Source: an uncultured Alphaproteobacteria bacterium
GTDB lineage: Bacteria > Pseudomonadota > Alphaproteobacteria > Puniceispirillales > Puniceispirillaceae
DNA length: 10,908 bases
NCBI GenBank assembly: GCA_913031555.1
Contig: CAJWDO010000036.1
Coordinates: forward strand, 1-10,908
Reading direction: 5' to 3'
The translations under genes were made by a program, and so were the position numbers. This document shows positions 1 to 6,668 of this stretch, piece by piece. How positions within the stretch are numbered: the stretch's first letter is position 1; every line of letters starts with the position of its first letter. The notes under the pieces are model-generated. The model saw nothing but the letters and a program-made list of their open reading frames with translations, searched no databases and had not been told where the DNA came from.

Positions 1-601
1 CCATGTTGATTGGAACAAACGGCCCGGCCCGGCGCGACCCCAGATCGTGAAGCGCCCGCGCCACCAGCTCCTTGCCGGTGCCGCTTTCACCTGTAATGAG
101 CACCGTCAGGTCGGTGCCGACAACCCGGGCCATTGCCTTGAAGATGTCCTGCATCGGCGGCGAGCGCCCGACCAGTGGGCCGCCCTCCTCGAATGCGGAC
201 GGTATGGCGGCGGCGGGACGAGACTGGCCTATACTGCCAACTGCCCGGCTTGTCGCCTCCACCAGACTTCGCAGTTCAAACGGCTTTGGCAGATATTCAA
301 AGACACCTGTCTGTTGCGCCTTGACCGCGGTGAGCAGCGTGGAGCGCGCGCTCATCACAATCACAGGCATGTCAGGGCGTTTCTGCTGTATGCGCGGCAA
401 CAGATCCAGCGCATCGCCGTCCGGCAGCCCGATATCGGAGATCAGCACATCGCCCCGTCCGGCCTCAATCAGCTTCCACAGGCCGGCGGCGGTACCACTC
501 GACTGTACGGTATAGCCCTGCCGCGCCAGCGCCTGCTGGACGACAAGACGTACCGACTTGTCATCCTCAGCAACCAGTATATGCGCCGGCTTTGCATTCA
601 T
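1..601 (-). CDS. ntrC: Nitrogen regulation response regulator NtrC, 3' part missing
   Basis: Sigma-54-dependent response regulator that, when phosphorylated by NtrB, activates nitrogen-assimilation genes. Only the first 200 codons lie in the window; the frame stays open to the left edge. Residues 7-120 form a receiver domain: acidic pocket E12-D13-D14, phospho-acceptor D56 in ISDIGLPDGDAL, conserved S84 and K106 in the LPKPFE motif. After a short linker the AAA+ domain begins near 143 (VGRSPPMQ) with Walker A GESGTGKE at 171-178. The GAFTGA loop, Walker B and DNA-binding helices would lie beyond the edge. The start ATG at 601 overlaps the ntrB stop as ATGA, which suggests translational coupling. 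The paralogue NtrX is the main alternative, but position directly after ntrB and dusB is the usual alphaproteobacterial place for NtrC. Family assignment is firm; NtrC rather than NtrX is by context. Confidence 0.93.
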   Translation of the reverse strand, partial: MNAKPAHILVAEDDKSVRLVVQQALARQGYTVQSSGTAAGLWKLIEAGRGDVLISDIGLPDGDALDLLPRIQQKRPDMPVIVMSARSTLLTAVKAQQTGVFEYLPKPFELRSLVEATSRAVGSIGQSRPAAAIPSAFEEGGPLVGRSPPMQDIFKAMARVVGTDLTVLITGESGTGKELVARALHDLGSRRAGPFVPINM

Positions 602-1704
602 GCGACCCGTTCCTCACTGGCTGGCGGGAAATTCAGCCTGAAGACGGTACGACCCGGCACCGTGTCAACCTCCACCAGTCCGCCATGGTCGGCGACAACG
701 CTTGCGACCATCGCAAGGCCAAGACCGCTACCACCGGACTTTCCGGACACGAAGGGATCGAAAATGTGATCACGAAGATCCGGCGCGATGCCAGGCCCGT
801 TATCGATGATCTCGACCTGAATCGGCACATGCAGTCGCGCCGCGCCGGTCCCGTTCAGGCGTCGCCCCCGCGCATATGAAGTGGTGACCATTATTTCTGT
901 ATTCTTATCAGTAGCTTCAAATGCGTTCTTTATTATGTTTAGGAAGGCCTGTATGAGCAGATCACGATGACCTTCAACTGGCGGAAGCGACGGGTCATAA
1001 CGGCGGGTTACCACCATATTGTCACCAAAGCTGGCCTGCGATACACGCAGACAATGGTCAAGCACCTCGTGGATATTCACCGGACTGAGCGCGACCTGCG
1101 CACCGCCGGCAAAGCCTTCCATCCTGTCGAGGAGCGCAGTAACACGGTTTGTCTCATCGACAATCATATTAGCGAATTCCTGATTTTCCTCCGACAGGTC
1201 TGAGTGCAGAAGCTGTGCCGCCCCCTTGATACCGGCAAGCGGGTTCTTCACCTCATGCGCCAGCAAGGCCGCCATGGCCGAGATCGACCGCGCCGCGCCG
1301 TGAAACATCGACTGCCCGCGAAGCCGTTCCGCCAGCGCGCGCTCCTGCAGAGTGACGAGCATTCGCCCATCATGTATGCGGCGGTCACCAAACGGCGCGA
1401 TCTGGACATTGAGCAGCTTCAGGCCAATCCGCGGGCTGGCCACCTCGATTCCCTGATCGGCGACCGAGGCCATCTGCTTGCGGGAGCGCGCAAGCAGTGC
1501 CAGAAGGCTTGAATCCGCCGGGATCTGGGCCGCAAGAGCAGTGTCACGAAGCATTGCCTCACTTGAATCAAAGAACATTTCGGCAGCGTGGTTCAGAAAA
1601 ATGAACCTGTCCTCATTATCAAGAAGGAAGACCGGGTTCGGCAGGCTGGCAAGGATATGCGCCGCATCGGCCTGCCAGGAGGGTGGTGCCACATCATCCA
1701 TCAT
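598..1704 (-). CDS. ntrB: Nitrogen regulation sensor histidine kinase NtrB
   Basis: Cytoplasmic sensor kinase/phosphatase of the NtrB-NtrC pair; in this family the PII protein sets the balance of activities. The 368-residue length is normal. Residues about 15-120 look like a PAS domain (LPNPVFLLDNEDRFIFLNHAAE near the start). The dimerisation and phosphotransfer helix carries the H-box AHEVKNPLAGIKGAAQLL with phospho-acceptor H150. The ATPase domain shows the N-box NIIKNAFEA (256-264), G1 box DNGPGIA (301-307) and G2 box GGSGLGLAM (324-332). No transmembrane segment is apparent, as expected for NtrB and unlike the membrane-bound NtrY. The gene begins with two ATG codons, and the first overlaps the dusB stop as ATGA. 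Its own TGA overlaps the ntrC start the same way, so dusB, ntrB and ntrC appear to be one translationally coupled unit. Confidence 0.95.
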   Translation of the reverse strand: MMDDVAPPSWQADAAHILASLPNPVFLLDNEDRFIFLNHAAEMFFDSSEAMLRDTALAAQIPADSSLLALLARSRKQMASVADQGIEVASPRIGLKLLNVQIAPFGDRRIHDGRMLVTLQERALAERLRGQSMFHGAARSISAMAALLAHEVKNPLAGIKGAAQLLHSDLSEENQEFANMIVDETNRVTALLDRMEGFAGGAQVALSPVNIHEVLDHCLRVSQASFGDNMVVTRRYDPSLPPVEGHRDLLIQAFLNIIKNAFEATDKNTEIMVTTSYARGRRLNGTGAARLHVPIQVEIIDNGPGIAPDLRDHIFDPFVSGKSGGSGLGLAMVASVVADHGGLVEVDTVPGRTVFRLNFPPASEERVA

Positions 1705-2693
1705 GCCGCTGCCGCCTCATCTTCACGAAGCCCCAGGAAGAACCTGTCGACGGCCGCAAAGACGGTGCCGGCGTCGGTCGTGTTGTTGGCCACATCGCGC
1801 AGTTCCGCCGCTCCGGCAAGCCCGTGCGCATACCAGGCGATATGTTTGCGCGCCAACCGCATGGCCGGCGCGCCATAATGTGTCAGCATATCGTCAAGAT
1901 GAAGCTGCATCATATCATGCCGCTCGGCGACGGTCGGATCGCGTCGCACCGGCCTGCCGACAAGAAGATCGCCAGCCTGCGCCAGCACCCATGGACGCCC
2001 CTGCGCGCCGCGGCCGATCATCACCCCGGCAGCCGTACTTTGCCGCATTGCCGCCCCAACATCGTCCAGCCCGCGAATATCACCATTTACAATAACCGGC
2101 AGGGAAACAGCCTCGACAACCTCGCGCACCGCGGCCCAGTCCGCCGCCCCGTTATACATCTGGCAACGCGTACGACCATGAACGGCAATCATCCGGATAC
2201 CGGCATTTTCCGCCAGCCGCGCGATCACCGCCGCGTTATGGCTTTGGTCATCCCAACCAAGACGCATTTTCAGCGTCACCGGCACATCCACCGCCGCCGC
2301 AACAGCCTCCAGAATGGCACCGGCAAGCGGCTCGTCACGCATCAGCGCCGACCCGGACAGGCGGCCGGTCACCTTCTTGGCCGGGCAGCCCATATTGATA
2401 TCGATGAAGGTTGCGCCAAGATCTGCAGCGATACGGGCCGCCTCGGCCATGATCTTCGGGTCCCATCCGGCAAGCTGCACCGACAATGGTACCTCACTGA
2501 CCGTATCGGTCCGCAGCTTGCGCATTTCCGATCTGACCTCGCGAAGTATGGCGGCGCTGGCAATCATCTCGGTCACAACGAGACCGCCGCCGGCGCGCCT
2601 GACAGCGCGCCTGAAGGGCATGTCAGTCACCCCCGACATCGGTGCCAGAATGGCACCATGCGGCAGTTCCGTGGATCCAACAATCAAGGTCAT
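1701..2693 (-). CDS. dusB: tRNA dihydrouridine synthase DusB (NifR3-like)
   Basis: FMN-dependent enzyme that reduces uridine to dihydrouridine in tRNA, a TIM-barrel protein. With the start chosen here it is 330 residues, the usual family length. Visible motifs: ILAPMSGVTDMPFRRA (15-30), DINMGCPAKKV with catalytic C103, the RNA/FMN-contacting VHGRTRCQMY (171-180), NGDI (203-206) and the phosphate-binding GVMIGRGAQGRPW (223-235). The frame is open up to an ATG at 2843, which would add 50 residues rich in R, G and S. Those residues have no resemblance to the family, whose members begin almost at the LPHGAILAPMSG stretch, so I place the start at 2693 (MTLIVGSTEL). The Shine-Dalgarno there is weak (GGAG about 13 nt upstream). 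It is the first gene of the dusB-ntrB-ntrC unit; in alphaproteobacteria this position gave the older name nifR3. Function is clear; the start is inferred. Confidence 0.93.
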   Translation of the reverse strand: MTLIVGSTELPHGAILAPMSGVTDMPFRRAVRRAGGGLVVTEMIASAAILREVRSEMRKLRTDTVSEVPLSVQLAGWDPKIMAEAARIAADLGATFIDINMGCPAKKVTGRLSGSALMRDEPLAGAILEAVAAAVDVPVTLKMRLGWDDQSHNAAVIARLAENAGIRMIAVHGRTRCQMYNGAADWAAVREVVEAVSLPVIVNGDIRGLDDVGAAMRQSTAAGVMIGRGAQGRPWVLAQAGDLLVGRPVRRDPTVAERHDMMQLHLDDMLTHYGAPAMRLARKHIAWYAHGLAGAAELRDVANNTTDAGTVFAAVDRFFLGLREDEAAAA

Positions 2694-2902
2694 CGCCTGG
2701 TGACTCCGTGCAATGTGGCAGTGATCCCGCCGCAGCTGCTTAAATTTCAGGCAATATGCACCAAATCGAGGCAGGACTTCCAGCCCTTTCGCACGGCCGG
2801 AGGCGCCGCGTCGCGGCCCGGACAGTCTGGACGCCTGTCGCACCGGCCGGCATGGCCTGAATTATCATAGACTTTGCCCCGGCCTTTGGTGATAACGGGG
2901 TC
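2694..2902. promoter_or_regulatory. Divergent control region between dusB and ispDF
   Basis: A 209-bp stretch with no convincing gene, lying between the inferred dusB start (leftward) and the ispDF start (rightward), so it must hold promoters for both. On the plus strand TATCAT at 2863-2868 matches the sigma-70 -10 consensus in 5 of 6 positions and lies about 35 nt before the ispDF ATG, but no good -35 is found at the proper spacing. Toward dusB the AT-richer stretch around 2740-2760 is the likeliest promoter zone, without a clear consensus match. A leaf of dusB reading frame (2694-2843) crosses the region but I regard it as non-coding. That a promoter is here follows from the gene arrangement; the exact boxes are uncertain. 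Confidence 0.5.
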
Positions 2903-4144
2903 ATGACGTCCCGAGCCACCACAGACACGCCATCGCGCCGACTTGCCGCCATTATCGTTGCCGCCGGCGCTGGCACACGAATGGGTGATGGCCTGGAAAA
3001 GCAATTCCGCAGCATTCGCGGACGCAGTGTCCTGGCCCACGCGGTGGCTGCCTTCATCGACCACCCGGCAACGGCGCGTATTGTCATCGTTGCCGCCGCC
3101 GACAGTCTGGCAAAGGCCGCCGAGGCGATCGGTGATCTTGCCGGAGATGACCGCGTGATGATTGTCGCCGGTGGGGCGCGGCGCCAGGATTCGGTGGCGG
3201 CTGGCCTTGCCGCGGCGGATGACCCCGGAATCAACCTTGTTGCCATTCACGATGCGGCACGGCCTTTCCTGCCACAGCGTGTGATCGACGATCTGATTGC
3301 CGTGCTTGATGGTGGGGCCGATGCCGCGCTGCCGGTGCTGCCCGTCGTCGATACGGTGAAACTGGTCGAAGACAACAGGGTGGCCGACACTATTGACCGG
3401 GCCAGCCTTGGCCGTGCCCAGACACCGCAGATGTTCCGGCTTGCCGAGCTGATCGCGCGGCATGAAGCCCTGCCATTTGGAAAGGAGATCACCGATGACA
3501 TACGCCTGTTCGAGGATGGCACATCGCGGATCGAAACGGTGCCGGGTGATGAATGCCTGATGAAGCTGACACAGCCGGCGGATTTTGCGATGCTGTCAGC
3601 CATGTTGCATCCTGAGGGGGACGCACCCGTGCCAGCCGCCATGCCCCCTTTTGATATCCGCACCGGCAATGGCTATGACGTCCACAAATTTGGTGATGGC
3701 GAAGGGCCGGTGCGCCTTGGCGGGGTTGATATCGCGCATGATCGCAGCCTCGCCGCGCATTCCGACGGCGATGTGGGGCTGCATGCTCTTTGTGATGCGA
3801 TCTTCGGTGCCCTTGCCGATGGCGATATCGGATCACATTTCCCGCCGTCAGATACGCGCTGGAAGAATGCCGACAGCGCGCAATTCCTCGATTTTGCCGC
3901 GTCACGCTGCGCCGAGCGCGGTGCCGCGATCCTGCATCTCGACCTGACACTGATTTGTGAGAATCCCAAAATAGGCCCGCATCGCGACGCCATGCGCGCC
4001 CGCATCGCGCAGCTGGTCGGAATTGACATCTCCCGCGTCGCCGTGAAGGCGACAACATCCGAACAGCTTGGCTTTACCGGACGCGGCGAAGGCATTGCCG
4101 CACAGGCAACGGCCACGCTGGCGATGACCGGAGAGCCAGAATGA
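2903..4144 (+). CDS. ispDF: Bifunctional IspD/IspF isoprenoid synthesis enzyme
   Basis: Fusion of two MEP-pathway enzymes: the N-terminal half (IspD) transfers CMP to methylerythritol 4-phosphate, and the C-terminal half (IspF) cyclises the later intermediate to 2-C-methyl-D-erythritol 2,4-cyclodiphosphate. The 413-residue length is normal for the fusion, which is common in alphaproteobacteria. IspD (about 12-235) shows the nucleotide-binding AAGAGTRMGDGLEKQF (20-35), IHDAARPF (115-122), DTVK (150-153) and RAQTPQMFR (171-179). IspF (about 251-407) shows metal ligands D259 and H261 in GYDVH and H294 after HSDGDV, then DIGSHFPPSD (308-317) and TTSEQLGFTGRGEGIA (384-399). The intermediate step IspE is not encoded here. 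The first ATG after an in-frame stop at 2858 is 2903, preceded by a modest GGGG. The last six codons (MTGEPE) are themselves an imperfect copy of the 17-bp repeat that follows, and the TGA overlaps the next ATG as ATGA. Confidence 0.97.
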   Translation: MTSRATTDTPSRRLAAIIVAAGAGTRMGDGLEKQFRSIRGRSVLAHAVAAFIDHPATARIVIVAAADSLAKAAEAIGDLAGDDRVMIVAGGARRQDSVAAGLAAADDPGINLVAIHDAARPFLPQRVIDDLIAVLDGGADAALPVLPVVDTVKLVEDNRVADTIDRASLGRAQTPQMFRLAELIARHEALPFGKEITDDIRLFEDGTSRIETVPGDECLMKLTQPADFAMLSAMLHPEGDAPVPAAMPPFDIRTGNGYDVHKFGDGEGPVRLGGVDIAHDRSLAAHSDGDVGLHALCDAIFGALADGDIGSHFPPSDTRWKNADSAQFLDFAASRCAERGAAILHLDLTLICENPKIGPHRDAMRARIAQLVGIDISRVAVKATTSEQLGFTGRGEGIAAQATATLAMTGEPE

Positions 4145-4199
4145 CGGGAGAACCAGAATGACGGGAGAACCAGAATGACGGGAGAACCAGAATGACGGG
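4124..4199 (+). repeat. 17-bp direct tandem repeat between ispDF and pgpA
   Basis: The unit ATGACGGGAGAACCAGA occurs perfectly at 4141-4157, 4158-4174 and 4175-4191. An imperfect copy at 4124-4140 (two mismatches, at unit positions 6 and 12) forms the end of ispDF, and the first 8 nt of the unit recur at 4192-4199 as the start of pgpA. The array therefore begins inside one gene and ends inside the next. The perfect copies share base 6 with the pgpA start, which suggests they arose by slippage or unequal exchange between the similar 8-nt ends of ispDF tail and pgpA head (inference). Since the copies are identical they are probably recent, and copy number may vary between strains. Confidence 0.97.
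4141..4195 (+). other. Chain of three identical six-codon mini-ORFs (MTGEPE)
   Basis: Each perfect 17-bp unit holds ATG ACG GGA GAA CCA GAA followed by a TGA that overlaps the next ATG. The mini-ORFs are 4141-4161, 4158-4178 and 4175-4195. The first start overlaps the ispDF stop, and the last stop overlaps the pgpA start. Each also contains GGGAG with a 7-nt spacer to the next ATG, a good Shine-Dalgarno. Because 17 is not a multiple of three, successive mini-ORFs change frame, yet every unit closes itself, so copy number would not disrupt pgpA. A role in passing ribosomes from ispDF to pgpA is inference; the chain could equally be a neutral by-product of the repeat. The peptides are unlikely to have a function of their own. 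Confidence 0.55.
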
Positions 4200-4647
4200 C
4201 CGCGCCTGGATGGCGCTGGCGACGCTGGGGCCCGTCGGACGGATTCGCCCGGCACCGGGGAGTTGGGGCTCGGCGGCGGCGGTGATCATGGCGGCGGCGC
4301 TTGTCCAGTTTGGCGGATGGACGCTTGAGGTGGCCACCCTCATCATCTGTGTTCTGGGCACCAGAGCCGCCGACATCTATGACCGCGAGATGGGCAGCAA
4401 GGATGCGTCCGACATCGTTATTGACGAGGTTGCGGGTCAGTGGATCACGCTTCTGGTCGTGCCGCTCGACTGGCGCTGGTGGATTGCCGGATTTGTCGCC
4501 TTCAGATTGTTCGACATTCTGAAACCCGGGCCGGTCAGGCTGGCGGAACGGCTTCCCGGCGGATATGGCGTGATGGCGGATGACATCGTTGCCGGCGCGC
4601 TGGCCGCGGCCTGCCTGTTGATCCTGCAATGGGCGCTGGCATGGTAG
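4192..4647 (+). CDS. pgpA: Phosphatidylglycerophosphatase A
   Basis: Membrane phosphatase that dephosphorylates phosphatidylglycerol phosphate to phosphatidylglycerol. The 151-residue length is typical. Family motifs are present in order: PAPGSWGS (20-27), the acidic DIVIDEVAGQWI (74-85), FRLFDILKPGP (104-114) and GGYGVMADDIVAG (123-135). Hydrophobic segments around 28-58, 84-108 and 132-150 fit a small inner-membrane protein. The ATG at 4192 is preceded by the repeat-borne GGGAG at ideal distance and overlaps the last mini-ORF stop. The 3' end overlaps cinA. The order ispDF-pgpA-cinA is a familiar alphaproteobacterial arrangement and suggests one transcript from the promoter before ispDF. 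Expression may depend on how ribosomes cross the repeat array (inference). Confidence 0.95.
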   Translation: MTGRAWMALATLGPVGRIRPAPGSWGSAAAVIMAAALVQFGGWTLEVATLIICVLGTRAADIYDREMGSKDASDIVIDEVAGQWITLLVVPLDWRWWIAGFVAFRLFDILKPGPVRLAERLPGGYGVMADDIVAGALAAACLLILQWALAW

Positions 4648-5141
4648 ATTTGAACGCTGCGGACCTGTCAGACCTTGCCGGTACAGTGATCGCGCGCGCC
4701 ACTGCGGCAGGGGTTATGCTGACAACGGCCGAATCCTGCACCGGCGGCATGGTGGCGGCCGCCATCACCGATATTGCCGGCGCGTCTGCCGTTCTTGACC
4801 GCGGATTCATCACCTACAGCAATGCAGCGAAATCCGATCTTCTTGGCGTGCCGGAGACCGTTCTCATGGCGCATGGCGCGGTGTCCGCGCAGGCTGCCGC
4901 CGCCATGGCGGATGGCGCATTGCAGGCCGCCCCGAATGCCGGGCTTGCCATTGCGATCACCGGCATTGCAGGCCCCGGTGGCGGCACTGCTGAAAAACCG
5001 GTCGGACTGGTCTGGTTCGGGCTTGCCATACGCGGCAGAGAGACAATCACCGCACAGCATGTTTTCCCAGGCGACCGGAACGCGGTGCGGCATCAGGCGA
5101 CGGCAACGGCGCTTACTATGTCAAGAGACGGGATTGACTGA
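4629..5141 (+). CDS. cinA: CinA C-terminal-type nicotinamide-nucleotide amidase (PncC)
   Basis: Stand-alone version of the CinA C-terminal domain, which in characterised members deamidates NMN to nicotinate mononucleotide for NAD recycling. The MoCF-like N-terminal domain of full-length CinA is absent, and 170 residues is normal for this short form. Signature stretches are TTAESCTGGMVAAAITDIAG (32-51), with S36 the probable catalytic serine, DRGFITYSNAAKSDLLGV (57-74) and ITGIAGPGGGTAEKPVGLVW (110-129). The start at 4629 overlaps pgpA by 19 nt. An in-frame ATG at 4641 (MVDLNAADL) would shorten the protein by four residues and cut the overlap to 7 nt; neither start has a clear Shine-Dalgarno, so the choice is open. 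It is the last plus-strand gene here and converges with ratA. Confidence 0.93.
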   Translation: MGAGMVDLNAADLSDLAGTVIARATAAGVMLTTAESCTGGMVAAAITDIAGASAVLDRGFITYSNAAKSDLLGVPETVLMAHGAVSAQAAAAMADGALQAAPNAGLAIAITGIAGPGGGTAEKPVGLVWFGLAIRGRETITAQHVFPGDRNAVRHQATATALTMSRDGID

Positions 5142-5165
5142 CCGGTTGCTGAAAAGGCCGGTTCA
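5139..5165. terminator. Possible hairpin at the cinA/ratA convergent junction
   Basis: The two convergent genes are only 21 nt apart. The region from the cinA stop to the ratA stop forms an imperfect inverted repeat: TGACCGG on the left pairs with CCGGTTCA on the right (one bulged base) around a loop of about 12 nt, and both arms include a stop codon. No T-run follows on either strand, so a classical intrinsic terminator is not shown. It may serve as a weak bidirectional end or simply be chance. Confidence 0.3.
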
Positions 5166-5633
5166 GGATGAGACAAGACGCGTTGAGAAGGCGGCGTCAG
5201 GTTCACCATACAGGTCGTTGGCGCGATCCTCGAATGCCTTCACCATCCGCCGTACAGCCTCAGTGAACAGCCTTTCGATCACCGACTGCAGCAGTCGGTT
5301 ATTGAATTCAAAATCGACATAGAAATCAATCTCGCATCCTTCAGGATGCGGCAGAAAGCGCCATTTATTGGTCAGGTACTTGAAAGGACCTTCTGCATAT
5401 TTTACATCTATTTCAAGTTGTTCTGGATTGAGATCAACGTAAGATGTAAATCTTTCACGGAACATCTGGAACCCTATGATGAGGTCAGCCGCCAGCCCGT
5501 CACGGTCTTCATGCCGGATCCGCGCTGCCATGCACCAGGGAAGAAACTGCGGATAGCTGCGAACATCCGCAACCAGATTATACAGCTCCTGCGGACTGTG
5601 TCTGATGACCCGTCTTTCGGAATGGACGGTCAT
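5163..5633 (-). CDS. RatA/COQ10-like START-domain protein
   Basis: A 156-residue polyketide cyclase/START-fold protein of the group often labelled 'type II toxin-antitoxin system RatA family toxin' and related to mitochondrial COQ10, which binds ubiquinone. The whole length is one domain. Features that fit the family are RRVIRHSPQELYNLVADVRSYPQFLPWC (7-34), RFTSYVDLNP (61-70), the FKYLTNKWRFLPHPEGCEIDFYVDFEF run (83-109), and the C-terminal helix with LFTEAVRRMVKAFEDRA. No antitoxin gene is adjacent. The ATG at 5633 overlaps the lipA stop as ATGA, which couples it to lipA translation. Given its place after lpd and lipA, a role in respiratory quinone function is more plausible than toxicity; this is inference from family and context. 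The family assignment is good, the exact role is not known from sequence. Confidence 0.9.
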   Translation of the reverse strand: MTVHSERRVIRHSPQELYNLVADVRSYPQFLPWCMAARIRHEDRDGLAADLIIGFQMFRERFTSYVDLNPEQLEIDVKYAEGPFKYLTNKWRFLPHPEGCEIDFYVDFEFNNRLLQSVIERLFTEAVRRMVKAFEDRANDLYGEPDAAFSTRLVSS

Positions 5634-6601
5634 CTCAACGCCCCCTCTGGTGTCCCCTCCAATGCGGCGTTGCGGGCCTGCTGAAGGGCGGCGAAATCGG
5701 CATCAGCGTGATAGGATGACCGGGTAAGCGGCGTCGATGCCATTAACAGGAAGCCCTTGGCGCGGCCAAGCTTGGCGTAATTATCGAAAGTGGCCGGCTC
5801 AACAAACCTGTCGACCGGCGCATGTTTCGGGGTTGGCTGTAAATACTGGCCGATGGTCATGAAATCGACATTGGCGCTTCGCAGATCGTCCATCAGCTGG
5901 CCGACCTCCTCGTCCCCCTCGCCAAGGCCGACCATGATGCCGGATTTGGTGAAGATCGACGGGTCGAGGGTTTTCACCTGCTGCAGGATAGACAGCGAAT
6001 GGAAATAGCGTGCGCCTGGCCGGACCGACGGATAAAGTCGCGGCACCGTTTCCATATTGTGATTGAACACATCGGGGCGTGCCGCGACGACAATCTCCAG
6101 CGCGCCGTCTTTGCGCAGAAAATCCGGGGTCAGCACCTCAATCGTCGTGCCGGGCGACAGGCGGCGAATGGCGTTGACGGTCTGCGCGAAATGCGTCGCG
6201 CCACCATCGTCAAGGTCATCGCGGTCAACCGAGGTGATGACAACATGCTTCAGACCAAGCTTTGCCACCGCTTCGCCGACATGCTCGGGCTCATGCGGAT
6301 CAAGAAGGTCCGGTCGGCCAGTGGCGACATTGCAGAAGGCACAGGCACGCGTGCAGACCGATCCGAGGATCATCATGGTGGCGTGCTTTTGCGCCCAGCA
6401 TTCGCCGATATTGGGACACGCCGCCTCTTCGCATACGGTGACAAGGTCAAGTTCACGCATCAGCGCGCGGGTGGCACCATATTCGGCTGAAACCGGCGCT
6501 TTCACGCGCAGCCAGTCGGGCCGCCGCGGTTGCGGATTATCCGCATTGCGGCGTTTCTCGGGGTGGCGTTCGGCGCCCTTTGTGGTGTTTACCTGTGGCA
6601 T
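5630..6601 (-). CDS. lipA: Lipoyl synthase LipA
   Basis: Radical SAM enzyme that inserts two sulfur atoms into octanoyl groups on lipoyl domains. The 323-residue length is normal. The auxiliary 4Fe-4S cluster is bound by C57, C62 and C68 in CEEAACPNIGECW, and the radical SAM cluster by C83, C87 and C90 in CTRACAFCNV. The C-terminal RSSYHAD motif supplies the conserved serine of the auxiliary cluster. Other family stretches are ITSVDRDDLDDGGA, FNHNMETVPRLYP, KSGIMVGLGE and DFMTIGQYLQPTPKH. The targets are encoded next door: the lipoyl domains of PdhB and PdhC. The gene follows lpdA after 67 nt, a larger gap than others in this block, so it could have its own promoter. No strong Shine-Dalgarno is seen at 6601. 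Confidence 0.98.
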   Translation of the reverse strand: MPQVNTTKGAERHPEKRRNADNPQPRRPDWLRVKAPVSAEYGATRALMRELDLVTVCEEAACPNIGECWAQKHATMMILGSVCTRACAFCNVATGRPDLLDPHEPEHVGEAVAKLGLKHVVITSVDRDDLDDGGATHFAQTVNAIRRLSPGTTIEVLTPDFLRKDGALEIVVAARPDVFNHNMETVPRLYPSVRPGARYFHSLSILQQVKTLDPSIFTKSGIMVGLGEGDEEVGQLMDDLRSANVDFMTIGQYLQPTPKHAPVDRFVEPATFDNYAKLGRAKGFLLMASTPLTRSSYHADADFAALQQARNAALEGTPEGALR

Positions 6602-6668
6602 TGGTGGTATGGATGACCCTGATTACATTTGAATGGCAGATAACATGCCGGACAGCTCCTCGCCACCC
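6602..6668 (-). promoter_or_regulatory. Gap between lpdA and lipA, possible lipA promoter
   Basis: This is the only gap of note within the leftward block. On the minus strand TGTAAT (plus positions 6622-6627) matches the sigma-70 -10 consensus in 5 of 6 positions and lies 20 nt before the lipA ATG. At 17-nt spacing the -35 position reads CGGCAT, a poor match. No strong hairpin with a T-run after lpdA was found. Read-through from lpdA is equally possible. Confidence 0.2.

Noticed and set aside
47..769. 240-codon open frame on the plus strand opposite ntrC and the ntrB end
   Set aside because: The minus-strand frame carries full receiver, Walker A and kinase motifs; the plus-strand frame is its shadow.
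2694..2843. N-terminal extension of dusB by 50 residues
   Set aside because: The composition (R/G/S-rich) does not fit the family, which starts near the LPHGAILAPMSG stretch; treated as leader, though not disproved.
1683..2870. 395-codon open frame on the plus strand opposite dusB
   Set aside because: It lies wholly antisense to dusB and its promoter region, with low-complexity H/R/P/G-rich translation and no family resemblance.
4124..4199. CRISPR-like array
   Set aside because: The 17-bp units are directly abutting with no spacers and lie across gene ends, so this is a tandem repeat, not CRISPR.
3902..4376. Minus-strand frames repeating FWFSRHSGSPVI-type segments, resembling a repeat protein
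   Set aside because: The repetition is just the 17-bp DNA repeat read in a changing frame on the wrong strand, embedded in shadows of ispDF and pgpA.
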